From a virus, in IMG/VR virus record IMGVR_UViG_3300023176_002873, positions 1 through 20,487 of that record: DNA of 20,487 bases. One strand, 5' to 3'. The notes under the pieces were generated by a model that made no database searches, was not told the DNA's origin, and saw only the letters and a program-made list of their open reading frames with translations. Made by a program: the position numbers and the translations under genes. Numbering within the stretch: position 1 is the stretch's first letter; the number at the start of each line of letters is the position of its first letter. This document shows, in pieces, positions 1 through 5,011 of this stretch.

Positions 1-130
1 CCAGTGGGTCGGAGACAAGGACGCCAACGCTAAGCGCTTCGCCGCTCAGGCAAAGGCGGATCGTCGTGCCGCTGCCCTGGACCGCCTGAAGTCGAACGTA
101 GAGCACAGCGACCTCGCCTGCCGCTATTGA
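1..130 (+). CDS. 3' end of an unidentified protein gene (partial)
   Basis: The reading frame is open from base 2 to a TGA at 128-130 and gives the last 42 residues of a protein whose start lies outside the window. The tail is rich in Ala, Lys, Arg and Asp and looks like a charged helix (around ADRRAAALDRLKSNVEH), ending in ACRY. I do not recognise the family. Codons are strongly C/G-ending (GCC, CGC, CTG, AAG), and the first 120 bases count 66% G+C, far above the baseplate genes downstream. That could mean host-adapted codons in a highly expressed gene or a different origin. A hairpin follows directly after the stop. The alternative that this is non-coding is unlikely given the codon pattern, but only 43 codons are visible. 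Confidence 0.6.
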   Translation, partial: QWVGDKDANAKRFAAQAKADRRAAALDRLKSNVEHSDLACRY

Positions 131-131
131 G

Positions 132-155
132 TGTGCCACCTGCCTTAGTGGCACA
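132..155 (+). other. Hairpin just after the stop codon, no U-tract
   Basis: TGTGCCAC at 132-139 pairs perfectly with GTGGCACA at 148-155 around an 8-base loop. It begins one base after the stop codon of the upstream gene. No run of T follows, so a classical intrinsic terminator is not supported. It could be an mRNA 3'-end stabiliser or a processing site. The rest of the gap to the next gene (156-234) shows a GGAGG at about 200-204, too far from the next ATG to be a normal ribosome site. Confidence 0.5.
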
Positions 156-234
156 AGGTCCGGTAGGTGCCCTCCTGGTTCCTGTATATTACTTCCAACG
201 GAGGGCAACGGACCTTCCACACTCTCAACCCCAA

Positions 235-822
235 ATGACCATCACCTCCACCCTGGAAACCCTCACCGCTTTCGTTATCAAGGAAACCAACCGCTACGTT
301 GCTGAAGAGTTCCGCCTGTATGGTAAGACTCTGCAGCAGATTAAAGATAGCGGTATGGAAACTGCAGACTTCACGAAGATCTTTCAGTACATCGTGAATG
401 AGGTAATCGAAGCAGGTATTAAGGAGTTGGGTATCAACGGCAAGCGTGAAGAAGTGGCAGGTTACGATTACATCATCGAAGGGCAACCTGTTGAGTTTAA
501 GTTAATGGGAGGCGCTAGCAAATCCTCTTTTGCTACGGGTAACAAAACCTCTCACTTCGGTGGTGCTAAAACTAACCTGGTGTGGAGCATTAAGTACACC
601 TTCAACGCTAACCAGATTGATACCTTCGGCATGGTTTTGATTGATACTAACCTCACCGAATCTAACGTGTGGAATGCATCCAACGGGCGTAAGGATTCTT
701 TCTCTCAACTGCAACTGATTGTGGGTGAAGAGGATTGCATTCTCTCTCAAATGGGTATCATCAAACCCGCTCAAAAGTTCCTTCAGTTCCTTCCTCTCCC
801 CACTGAAGTTCTTCTGGGTTGA
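235..822 (+). CDS. Hypothetical 195-aa protein, candidate PD-(D/E)XK-type nuclease
   Basis: The frame stays open upstream to 127, but the first ATG is at 235 and the upstream part overlaps a hairpin and reads poorly as protein, so I start at 235. No Shine-Dalgarno sequence lies at normal distance. Residues 1-75 look helical and charged. A beta-hairpin-like stretch then carries D78 (GYDYIIEG) followed by E87-F-K89 (PVEFKL), the spacing expected for the active site of PD-(D/E)XK nucleases, and a Ser/Gly/Lys-rich stretch (SSFATGNKTSHFGG, 97-110). Such folds occur in restriction, homing and repair nucleases. The assignment rests on this short motif alone. The gene is GC-richer at its start (52% in one line) than at its end (45%), ends in a strong terminator, and appears to be its own unit or the end of the upstream one. 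It could equally be a non-nuclease phage protein of unknown role. Confidence 0.75.
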   Translation: MTITSTLETLTAFVIKETNRYVAEEFRLYGKTLQQIKDSGMETADFTKIFQYIVNEVIEAGIKELGINGKREEVAGYDYIIEGQPVEFKLMGGASKSSFATGNKTSHFGGAKTNLVWSIKYTFNANQIDTFGMVLIDTNLTESNVWNASNGRKDSFSQLQLIVGEEDCILSQMGIIKPAQKFLQFLPLPTEVLLG

Positions 823-831
823 GTGTTAGTG

Positions 832-859
832 AGAGGGGGCAGTGTTGCCCCCTTTCTTT
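832..859 (+). terminator. Strong rho-independent terminator
   Basis: AGGGGGCA (834-841) pairs with TGCCCCCT (846-853) around a GTGT loop, giving an 8-bp GC-rich stem followed by TTTCTTT. It starts 9 bases after the stop codon of the 195-residue gene and separates the GC-rich left end from the rest. Confidence 0.88.
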
Positions 860-881
860 ATGCTTACTGTGTGTGCGTTAT

Positions 882-914
882 TTGACAGTTAGCGGCGCGT
901 TTATTCTTTATACT
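882..914 (+). promoter_or_regulatory. Possible weak sigma70-type promoter
   Basis: A perfect TTGACA (882-887) is followed by TATACT (909-914), but the spacer is 21 bases, longer than the usual 16-19. An alternative -10 within TTTATT is no better. It lies just after the terminator and about 85 bases before the AbrB-like gene, so it is the best candidate for that gene's promoter. Confidence 0.35.
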
Positions 915-931
915 TAGCGGGCGTTAGGCGG
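889..931 (+). repeat. Short direct repeats TTAGCGG / TTAGCGG / TTAGGCGG
   Basis: TTAGCGG occurs at 889-895 and 914-920 (25 bases apart), and the variant TTAGGCGG at 924-931, all in the non-coding leader upstream of the AbrB-like gene. The first two flank or overlap the candidate -35/-10 region. They could be binding sites for a regulator or chance GC-rich words. The remaining bases up to 997 show no further structure that I can support. Confidence 0.35.
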
Positions 932-997
932 TTCATAAAACCATGGGTCCCTCTAAGCTATAAAGTGTTACACTCGACAGCTCTATATAAAACTAAA

Positions 998-1195
998 ATG
1001 GAAACACAAAAACCTTCGATGCAAAAAAATCCGGACAAAAATTTTACGACTGTAGAGGTCGATCCAATAACGGGGGAGTATTATGTAACGATTCCTGAGT
1101 GGATACTGAGCGACTTTGGGTGGTATGAGGGCACTGTAGTAAACATGGAAGTCGATGGTGACAGTATACTGATAACCGAAGTCTCTGATGATTGA
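998..1195 (+). CDS. Small AbrB/MazE-like (SpoVT-AbrB fold) protein
   Basis: This is a 65-residue protein starting at ATG 998; a second in-frame ATG at 1019 could also be used. Neither has a Shine-Dalgarno sequence. The N-terminal 20 residues are polar and Lys-rich. The C-terminal half (about residues 28-62) has the swapped-hairpin pattern of AbrB/MazE DNA-binding domains: a beta strand, then IPEWIL, then a short turn with G at GWYEGTVV, and a closing strand pair in NMEVDGDSILITEV. Family members are transcription regulators or antitoxins that bind palindromic DNA as dimers. No toxin gene lies next to it, so an antitoxin role is not supported. A perfect palindrome lies about 50 bases downstream, at the start of the next transcript, and could be its target (inference). 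Confidence 0.75.
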   Translation: METQKPSMQKNPDKNFTTVEVDPITGEYYVTIPEWILSDFGWYEGTVVNMEVDGDSILITEVSDD

Positions 1196-1213
1196 TTCTC
1201 AAGAGCGTAGCGA

Positions 1214-1242
1214 TTGACAGTCACTACATAATGTTGTATGAT
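1214..1242 (+). promoter_or_regulatory. Sigma70-type promoter of the glycosyltransferase unit
   Basis: TTGACA (1214-1219), a 17-base spacer and TATGAT (1237-1242) differ from consensus at a single base. It sits in the 69-base gap between the AbrB-like gene and the glycosyltransferase. Transcription should begin around 1248-1250, only about 15 bases before the ATG. A promoter of this kind would be read by unmodified host polymerase, which suggests early or middle expression rather than T4-type late expression. Confidence 0.75.
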
Positions 1243-1246
1243 ACTG

Positions 1247-1260
1247 AAGTAACGTTACTT
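1247..1260. promoter_or_regulatory. Perfect 14-base palindrome, candidate operator
   Basis: AAGTAACGTTACTT is its own reverse complement. It begins 4 bases after the -10 box and so covers the expected transcription start and the short leader of the glycosyltransferase gene. A repressor bound here would block polymerase. The AbrB-like protein encoded just upstream is an obvious candidate ligand, though nothing in the sequence proves it. As RNA it could also fold, but the palindrome has no loop, which argues for a DNA site. Confidence 0.5.
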
Positions 1261-1264
1261 TCTT

Positions 1265-2023
1265 ATGGCTAAAGGATTTACTGTAAAAGCAAAGCCTCCC
1301 ACCACAGCATCTCAAAGTGAGGAGTGGGATTACAATAAGGCAAAGGAGATGATTCGTGGGAAGACGATTGTATTCTGTCTTCCAGGGCGTGGAGTCTCGT
1401 ATACATTTCTCAAAAACTTTGTGCAACTGTGTTTTGATATTGTGCAAGCAGGGGGAAGTATTCAGATTTCACAAGACTATTCCTCAATGGTAAACTTTGC
1501 ACGATGCAAGTGTTTGGGGGCGAATGTGCTCAGAGGACCTGACCAAATTCCTTGGGACGGCAAACTGCAATATGATTATCAGTTGTGGATTGATAGTGAT
1601 ATTGTCTTTAACACTGAGAAGTTTTATCAGTTGATTTTGTTGGATCAAGATATTTCAAGTGGATGGTATTGTACGGAAGACGGGCAAACGTCATCTGTTG
1701 CACACTGGATGGAAGAGGATGATTTCCGTAATAATGGTGGTGTAATGAATCATGAGACATTAGAAACGATGTCTCGTCGTAAGAAGCCTTTTACTTGTGA
1801 CTATGTTGGATTTGGATGGTTGATTATCAAGCATGGAGTCTTTGAGCATATTGATATGAAGTATCCATGGTTTGCACCGAAGATGCAGGTATTTGAATCT
1901 GGAGAGGTTCAGGATATGTGCGGAGAAGATGTAAGTTTCTGTTTGGATGCAAAGGAAGCAGGCTTTGAAATCTGGTGCGATCCTCGTATTAGAGTTGGTC
2001 ACGAAAAGACAAGGATTATTTGA
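1265..2023 (+). CDS. GT-A fold glycosyltransferase-like protein
   Basis: This is a 252-residue cytoplasmic protein without signal peptide or membrane segment. It opens with a short polar tail, then a beta strand and turn at about 33-45 (KTIVFCLPGRGVSYTF) typical of a nucleotide-binding Rossmann half. The metal-binding DxD is D110-S-D112 in LWIDSDIVF. The C-terminal half carries GFGWLIIK (about 178-185), GEDVSFC (G220-E221-D222, usual place of the catalytic or acceptor acid) and a late His (H246 in VGHEK) that often completes metal binding in GT-A enzymes. It would transfer a sugar from a nucleotide sugar; donor and acceptor cannot be read. In phages such enzymes modify DNA, virion proteins or host surface sugars. 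There is no Shine-Dalgarno before the ATG, which lies about 15 bases after the predicted transcript start. The next gene starts two bases after its stop. Confidence 0.85.
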   Translation: MAKGFTVKAKPPTTASQSEEWDYNKAKEMIRGKTIVFCLPGRGVSYTFLKNFVQLCFDIVQAGGSIQISQDYSSMVNFARCKCLGANVLRGPDQIPWDGKLQYDYQLWIDSDIVFNTEKFYQLILLDQDISSGWYCTEDGQTSSVAHWMEEDDFRNNGGVMNHETLETMSRRKKPFTCDYVGFGWLIIKHGVFEHIDMKYPWFAPKMQVFESGEVQDMCGEDVSFCLDAKEAGFEIWCDPRIRVGHEKTRII

Positions 2024-2024
2024 G

Positions 2025-2189
2025 ATGAAAACGGAATCTTACAATGTATACCGTAATGGGCGTAAGATTTACACACACTTGACACAGGATGAATATTTCG
2101 ATATTATGGAGGACCTGTCGATAGAGTTTTATCAGACAGGCTCTCCAAGTCCTGAAGACTTATACACTGAAATTATCACGGAGGATTGA
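2025..2189 (+). CDS. Small hypothetical protein (54 aa)
   Basis: The start is ATG 2025, one base after the glycosyltransferase stop, with AAGGA at 2011-2015 at proper spacing. The open frame extends further upstream, but that part overlaps the glycosyltransferase and is out of its frame. The protein begins MKTESYNVYRNGRKIY, is acidic in its C-terminal half (EDLYTEIITED) and has no membrane segment. The N-terminal strand-turn-strand followed by a helix (LTQDEYFDIMEDL) suggests a small compact fold. I believe similar small proteins are common in cyanomyoviruses, but I know of no function. Its tight coupling suggests co-translation with the glycosyltransferase. Confidence 0.75.
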   Translation: MKTESYNVYRNGRKIYTHLTQDEYFDIMEDLSIEFYQTGSPSPEDLYTEIITED

Positions 2190-2191
2190 TT

Positions 2192-2329
2192 ATGGCTATG
2201 CGTAAAGGTGGCGGTTATGTGGAGGGTGCGCCCAAGAAAACTCGTCAGGGTAAGGGTATGAATACCAAGTATGCAGCGTCTTCTCGCAATAAGGCTAAGA
2301 AGAAGTATCGTGGGCAAGGTAGAGGTTGA
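2192..2329 (+). CDS. Small highly basic protein (45 aa)
   Basis: ATG 2192 follows the previous stop by two bases and has a strong GGAGG at about 2180-2184. The 45-residue product contains 9 Lys and 5 Arg against one Glu, with a Gly-rich start (MAMRKGGGYVEG) and a basic tail (RNKAKKKYRGQGRG). Such a protein would be expected to bind nucleic acid or an acidic protein surface; no named family is recognised. It closes the operon begun at 1265, and the terminator starts 4 bases after its stop. Codon use is normal for the region (CGT, GGT, AAG), which supports real coding despite its size. Confidence 0.75.
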   Translation: MAMRKGGGYVEGAPKKTRQGKGMNTKYAASSRNKAKKKYRGQGRG

Positions 2330-2333
2330 TATC

Positions 2334-2358
2334 AGGAGGGGGGTGACCCCTCTTTTTT
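2334..2358 (+). terminator. Rho-independent terminator ending the accessory operon
   Basis: GAGGGG (2336-2341) pairs with CCCCTC (2347-2352) around GGTGA, with possible extension by one wobble and one A:T pair, followed by six T (2353-2358). It sits right behind the basic-protein gene and just before a late-type promoter, so it separates two transcription units. Confidence 0.9.
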
Positions 2359-2364
2359 AATGAA

Positions 2365-2372
2365 AATAAATA
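2365..2372 (+). promoter_or_regulatory. T4-type late promoter box AATAAATA
   Basis: AATAAATA differs by one base from the T4 late -10 consensus TATAAATA. It lies 6 bases after the terminator U-tract and about 58 bases before the 86-residue gene, where a new transcript has to start. Late promoters of this type need the phage late sigma factor and sliding clamp and have no -35 element; none is seen here. Confidence 0.6.
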
Positions 2373-2402
2373 CGCTGTAAGGGATAGCAACCCCTCTAAA
2401 AG

Positions 2403-2425
2403 TTCTGTTTTGTATAAAACAGGAG
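2403..2425 (+). promoter_or_regulatory. Leader hairpin covering the Shine-Dalgarno sequence
   Basis: CTGTTTT (2405-2411) pairs perfectly with AAAACAG (2416-2422) around a GTAT tetraloop, and T2404-G2423 and T2403-A2424 extend the stem to 9 pairs. The 3' arm includes most of AGGAG (2421-2425), the ribosome site for the ATG at 2431. In the folded state the site is largely hidden, so translation may depend on melting, on a bound protein or on transcript type. Confidence 0.55.
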
Positions 2426-2430
2426 CTAAA

Positions 2431-2691
2431 ATGGGTAATTCACCTGTCGATAGAAACAAAGACTACATGAGAGAGATGTGGGGCACGAATCGTCTCGCCT
2501 CTGATTATGGATCTATGCAAAGAATCAACGTGCATGAGGAGAAGAAGGAGTTTCTTCAAGAGATTATGGACTATGAGAAGTCTCATGACCTGAAGAAACA
2601 GTCGCAACTTCATGAAAAAATCAGAAATGATGATGATTATGATGACTGGGAGTATGGCACAGAGCCAAATTATGGAAATCCCTGGGCTTAA
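2431..2691 (+). CDS. Hypothetical protein (86 aa), first gene of the late block
   Basis: AGGAG at 2421-2425 decides the ATG at 2431; a TTG at 2410 in the same frame lies inside the leader hairpin and is less likely. The product is soluble and charged. Residues 34-67 read as a long helix (EEKKEFLQEIMDYEKSHDLKK), followed by an acidic Asp-rich stretch DDDYDDWEYG (67-76) and a Pro/Asn-rich end (EPNYGNPWA). No family is recognised. It lies between two late-type promoters and directly upstream of gp25, so a role in virion assembly is possible but not shown. Confidence 0.75.
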   Translation: MGNSPVDRNKDYMREMWGTNRLASDYGSMQRINVHEEKKEFLQEIMDYEKSHDLKKQSQLHEKIRNDDDYDDWEYGTEPNYGNPWA

Positions 2692-2692
2692 G

Positions 2693-2700
2693 CATAAATA
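2693..2700 (+). promoter_or_regulatory. T4-type late promoter box CATAAATA
   Basis: CATAAATA matches the late consensus at seven of eight positions. It lies immediately after the stop of the 86-residue gene and 24 bases before the gp25 start, which leaves a short leader of some 15 bases. It would drive the whole baseplate series. Confidence 0.65.
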
Positions 2701-2723
2701 AGTCAAGAAAACTCTCTGACCAA

Positions 2724-3125
2724 ATGGCAGTCACAAGGATATCAAGAGCATTTAAGGACATTAGTCTGTCTTTTGAACCACATCCTGTGACAAAAGACCT
2801 TCCAATCTTAAAAAATGAGAATGCAATACGCCGCTCTGTGAGGAATTTAGTGGAAACTATTCCTACAGAGCGATTTTTTCAACCTCTTCTGGGGTCTGAT
2901 GTGCGTGCTAGTCTATTTGACTTTGTTGATTACGGCACTGCGACTGTAATTCAAGAGCAAATATTGACAACGATTGAAAACTTTGAGCCTAGAGTGGCAA
3001 ATGTTGACGTTCAGGTCAATCCACAACCTGATGATAACACCTTTGAGTGTAATATTATCTTCGATATTATCGGTCAGGACTTTCCGACTCAAGAATTTAC
3101 ATTTATACTAGAGGCAACAAGGTAG
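2724..3125 (+). CDS. 25: Baseplate wedge subunit gp25
   Basis: This is a 133-residue protein, almost the length of T4 gp25 (132). Members of this family share a lysozyme-like fold without lysozyme activity and form part of the (gp6)2-gp7-gp25 core of each wedge, where they help to nucleate sheath polymerisation. The family hallmark EPR motif is present at residues 88-90 (ENFEPRVANVDV), followed by the expected beta strands. The N-terminus (SRAFKDISLSFEPHPVT) and the segment on loading and orientation (NENAIRRSVRNLVET, 31-45) also fit the family. It sits directly upstream of gp6, as in other contractile systems. No Shine-Dalgarno sequence precedes the ATG; the gene is the first behind a late promoter box. 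The stop is 4 bases before gp6. Confidence 0.95.
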   Translation: MAVTRISRAFKDISLSFEPHPVTKDLPILKNENAIRRSVRNLVETIPTERFFQPLLGSDVRASLFDFVDYGTATVIQEQILTTIENFEPRVANVDVQVNPQPDDNTFECNIIFDIIGQDFPTQEFTFILEATR

Positions 3126-3129
3126 TAAT

Positions 3130-5010
3130 ATGCCTTTTACTAAGTTTACAAACCTAGATTTTGACCAGATAAGGGCGCAGATAAAGGATTATCTTCGTGC
3201 AAACTCCAATTTTACGGATTTTGACTTCGAAGGATCTAACTTCTCAGTCCTTATCGATACTCTTGCCTATAATACCTACATTACGGCATTCAACTCTAAC
3301 ATGATTGTCAATGAATCCTTCTTGGATTCGGCAACATTAAGAGAAAATGTCGTTTCATTGGCAAGAAACATCGGTTATGTACCTCGCTCCAGAAGCGCCG
3401 CTAAGGCATCTGTGACGATAGAGGTAGAAACAGACGTAGATACCCCTACATTGACCTTAGTGGAGGGTCTGGTATGCGTAGGAAGCGTTAGCAATACAAA
3501 TTATATCTTCTCAATACCTGAAAGTATTACTGCCACAGTGAAGAATGGTAAGGCAACCTTCTCAAGTATTGATATCTACCAAGGCACCTTCTTAAAAAAC
3601 CTGTTTACTGTTGATGGATCTCTCGATCAGAGATTTATTTTGAATAATTCCTTCATTGATACATCAACAATCATTGCAAAAGTCAAGGGTGCTGGTGAAA
3701 CTGGCGAAGGAAGACAATATTCACTCGTCGATAATATCTTAAACGTCGTATCAACCTCTGAAACCTTCTTGATTCAGGAAGTTCAGGACGAAAAATACGA
3801 ATTATTGTTTGGTGATGGGTATTTTGGCAAAAAGTTAGATAATAATTCAGTCGTTACGGTCTCTTACATCGTTACTGATGGCACTGAGGGCAATGGTGCA
3901 TCTAGTTTTGCCTTCTCTGGGCGTGTAGTTGACTCGGTAAACAGTGTTGTTGCTCCAACAAATGTAACATTAACTACAAATAATGCCTCTGCCAACGGTG
4001 GAGACATTGAAAGTGTCGATTCTATCAAGTATTTTGCCCCACGTCTCTATTCTTCACAGTATAGAGCAGTAACTGCAAGAGACTATGAGGCAATTATTCA
4101 GTCAATCTACCCAAATACTGAGTCAGTATCGGTTGTTGGTGGTGAAGAGTTAGACCCACCACAGTTTGGAAACGTTATTATCAGCATCAAACCAAAGAAT
4201 GGTGACTATGTTTCCGATTTTGACAAGCACAACATCCTGACGAAACTGAAAAACTATGCCCTGTCTGGTATCAACCAGCAGATTGTAGACCTTAAGGTTC
4301 TTTATGTTGAGATTGACTCTGCAGTTTACTATAACAACTCACAGGTATCGAATGTTAATGACCTGAAGAGTGATATTACTAGCACTCTGAATACATTCTC
4401 CACATCAACTATCAATAAGTTTGGTGGTAGATTCAAGTATAGCAAACTGTGTCAGACTATTGATAATGTAGATAATGCCATTACTTCTAATATCACCAGA
4501 GTTCGTATTAGAAGAAACTTGAAGGCACTGATTAATCAGTCTGCTCAGTATGAGTTATGCTTCGGTAATAAGTTCCATAAGAATCCTTCAGGGTTCAATA
4601 TCAAGAGTACTGGATTTACTCTTGCATCAAGAATAGGCACATTCTACTTTACAGATGTACCTAATCCAACTGGAAACATGGGTATCATCTCTGTAGTCAA
4701 GGAAGACCTACTTACCGGCGAAAAAATCGTTGAAGTTAAGTCGGCAGGCACCGTTGACTATGAGAAAGGTGAGATTATCATCAATACTCTGAATATTACA
4801 TCTACAACAGCAGCAAACAATATTATTGAGATTCAGGCATTCCCAGAATCCAATGATGTGATTGGTCTGAAAGACCTATATCTAAGCTTTTCTGTTGCCG
4901 ATAGCACCATAAATATGGTTAAGGATACGATTAGTTCTGGCGAACAGATTTCTGGCGTCGGATATAAAGTTACTTCTAGTTACTTAAACGGAGAACTAAA
5001 GAGGGTATAA
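3130..5010 (+). CDS. 6: Baseplate wedge subunit gp6 (J-like)
   Basis: The product has 626 residues (T4 gp6 has 660). Gp6 dimers link neighbouring wedges into the ring around the central hub. The N-terminus (DFDQIRAQIKDYLRAN, then FEGSNFSVLIDTLAYN at about 35-50) is typical of the gp6/J-like family in cyanophages. The conserved central part includes APRLYSSQYRAVTARDYEAI (about 303-322), found also in simpler contractile tails, then a strand-rich C-terminal half. A weak ribosome site AAGG lies at 3119-3122. Order and spacing (4 bases after gp25, one base before the next gene) indicate translation as part of one unit. Family membership is firm; fine structure is inferred from T4. Confidence 0.95.
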   Translation: MPFTKFTNLDFDQIRAQIKDYLRANSNFTDFDFEGSNFSVLIDTLAYNTYITAFNSNMIVNESFLDSATLRENVVSLARNIGYVPRSRSAAKASVTIEVETDVDTPTLTLVEGLVCVGSVSNTNYIFSIPESITATVKNGKATFSSIDIYQGTFLKNLFTVDGSLDQRFILNNSFIDTSTIIAKVKGAGETGEGRQYSLVDNILNVVSTSETFLIQEVQDEKYELLFGDGYFGKKLDNNSVVTVSYIVTDGTEGNGASSFAFSGRVVDSVNSVVAPTNVTLTTNNASANGGDIESVDSIKYFAPRLYSSQYRAVTARDYEAIIQSIYPNTESVSVVGGEELDPPQFGNVIISIKPKNGDYVSDFDKHNILTKLKNYALSGINQQIVDLKVLYVEIDSAVYYNNSQVSNVNDLKSDITSTLNTFSTSTINKFGGRFKYSKLCQTIDNVDNAITSNITRVRIRRNLKALINQSAQYELCFGNKFHKNPSGFNIKSTGFTLASRIGTFYFTDVPNPTGNMGIISVVKEDLLTGEKIVEVKSAGTVDYEKGEIIINTLNITSTTAANNIIEIQAFPESNDVIGLKDLYLSFSVADSTINMVKDTISSGEQISGVGYKVTSSYLNGELKRV

Positions 5011-5011
5011 G

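Noticed and set aside
132-155. Hairpin as an intrinsic terminator
   Set aside because: The stem is good but no T-run follows; kept only as a hairpin.
127-234. Upstream extension of the 195-residue frame to a TTG at 127
   Set aside because: It overlaps the stop of the previous gene and a hairpin, begins with a rare start, and lacks a ribosome site at the TTG; the ATG at 235 is preferred.
145-486. 113-codon frame on the minus strand
   Set aside because: It overlaps the hairpin and the better supported plus-strand gene, and shows no start signal.
823-997. Possible tRNA in the gap
   Set aside because: No acceptor-stem pairing, no TTCRANY-like T-loop and no anticodon arm could be laid out; only the terminator and short repeats are supported.
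965-997. GTG start at 965 for the AbrB-like gene
   Set aside because: The added 11 residues do not fit the family and overlap an AT-rich leader; ATG 998 is preferred, with 1019 as an alternative.
998-1195. Toxin-antitoxin pair with the AbrB-like protein as antitoxin
   Set aside because: The neighbouring gene is a glycosyltransferase, not a small toxin, and no other small frame adjoins it.
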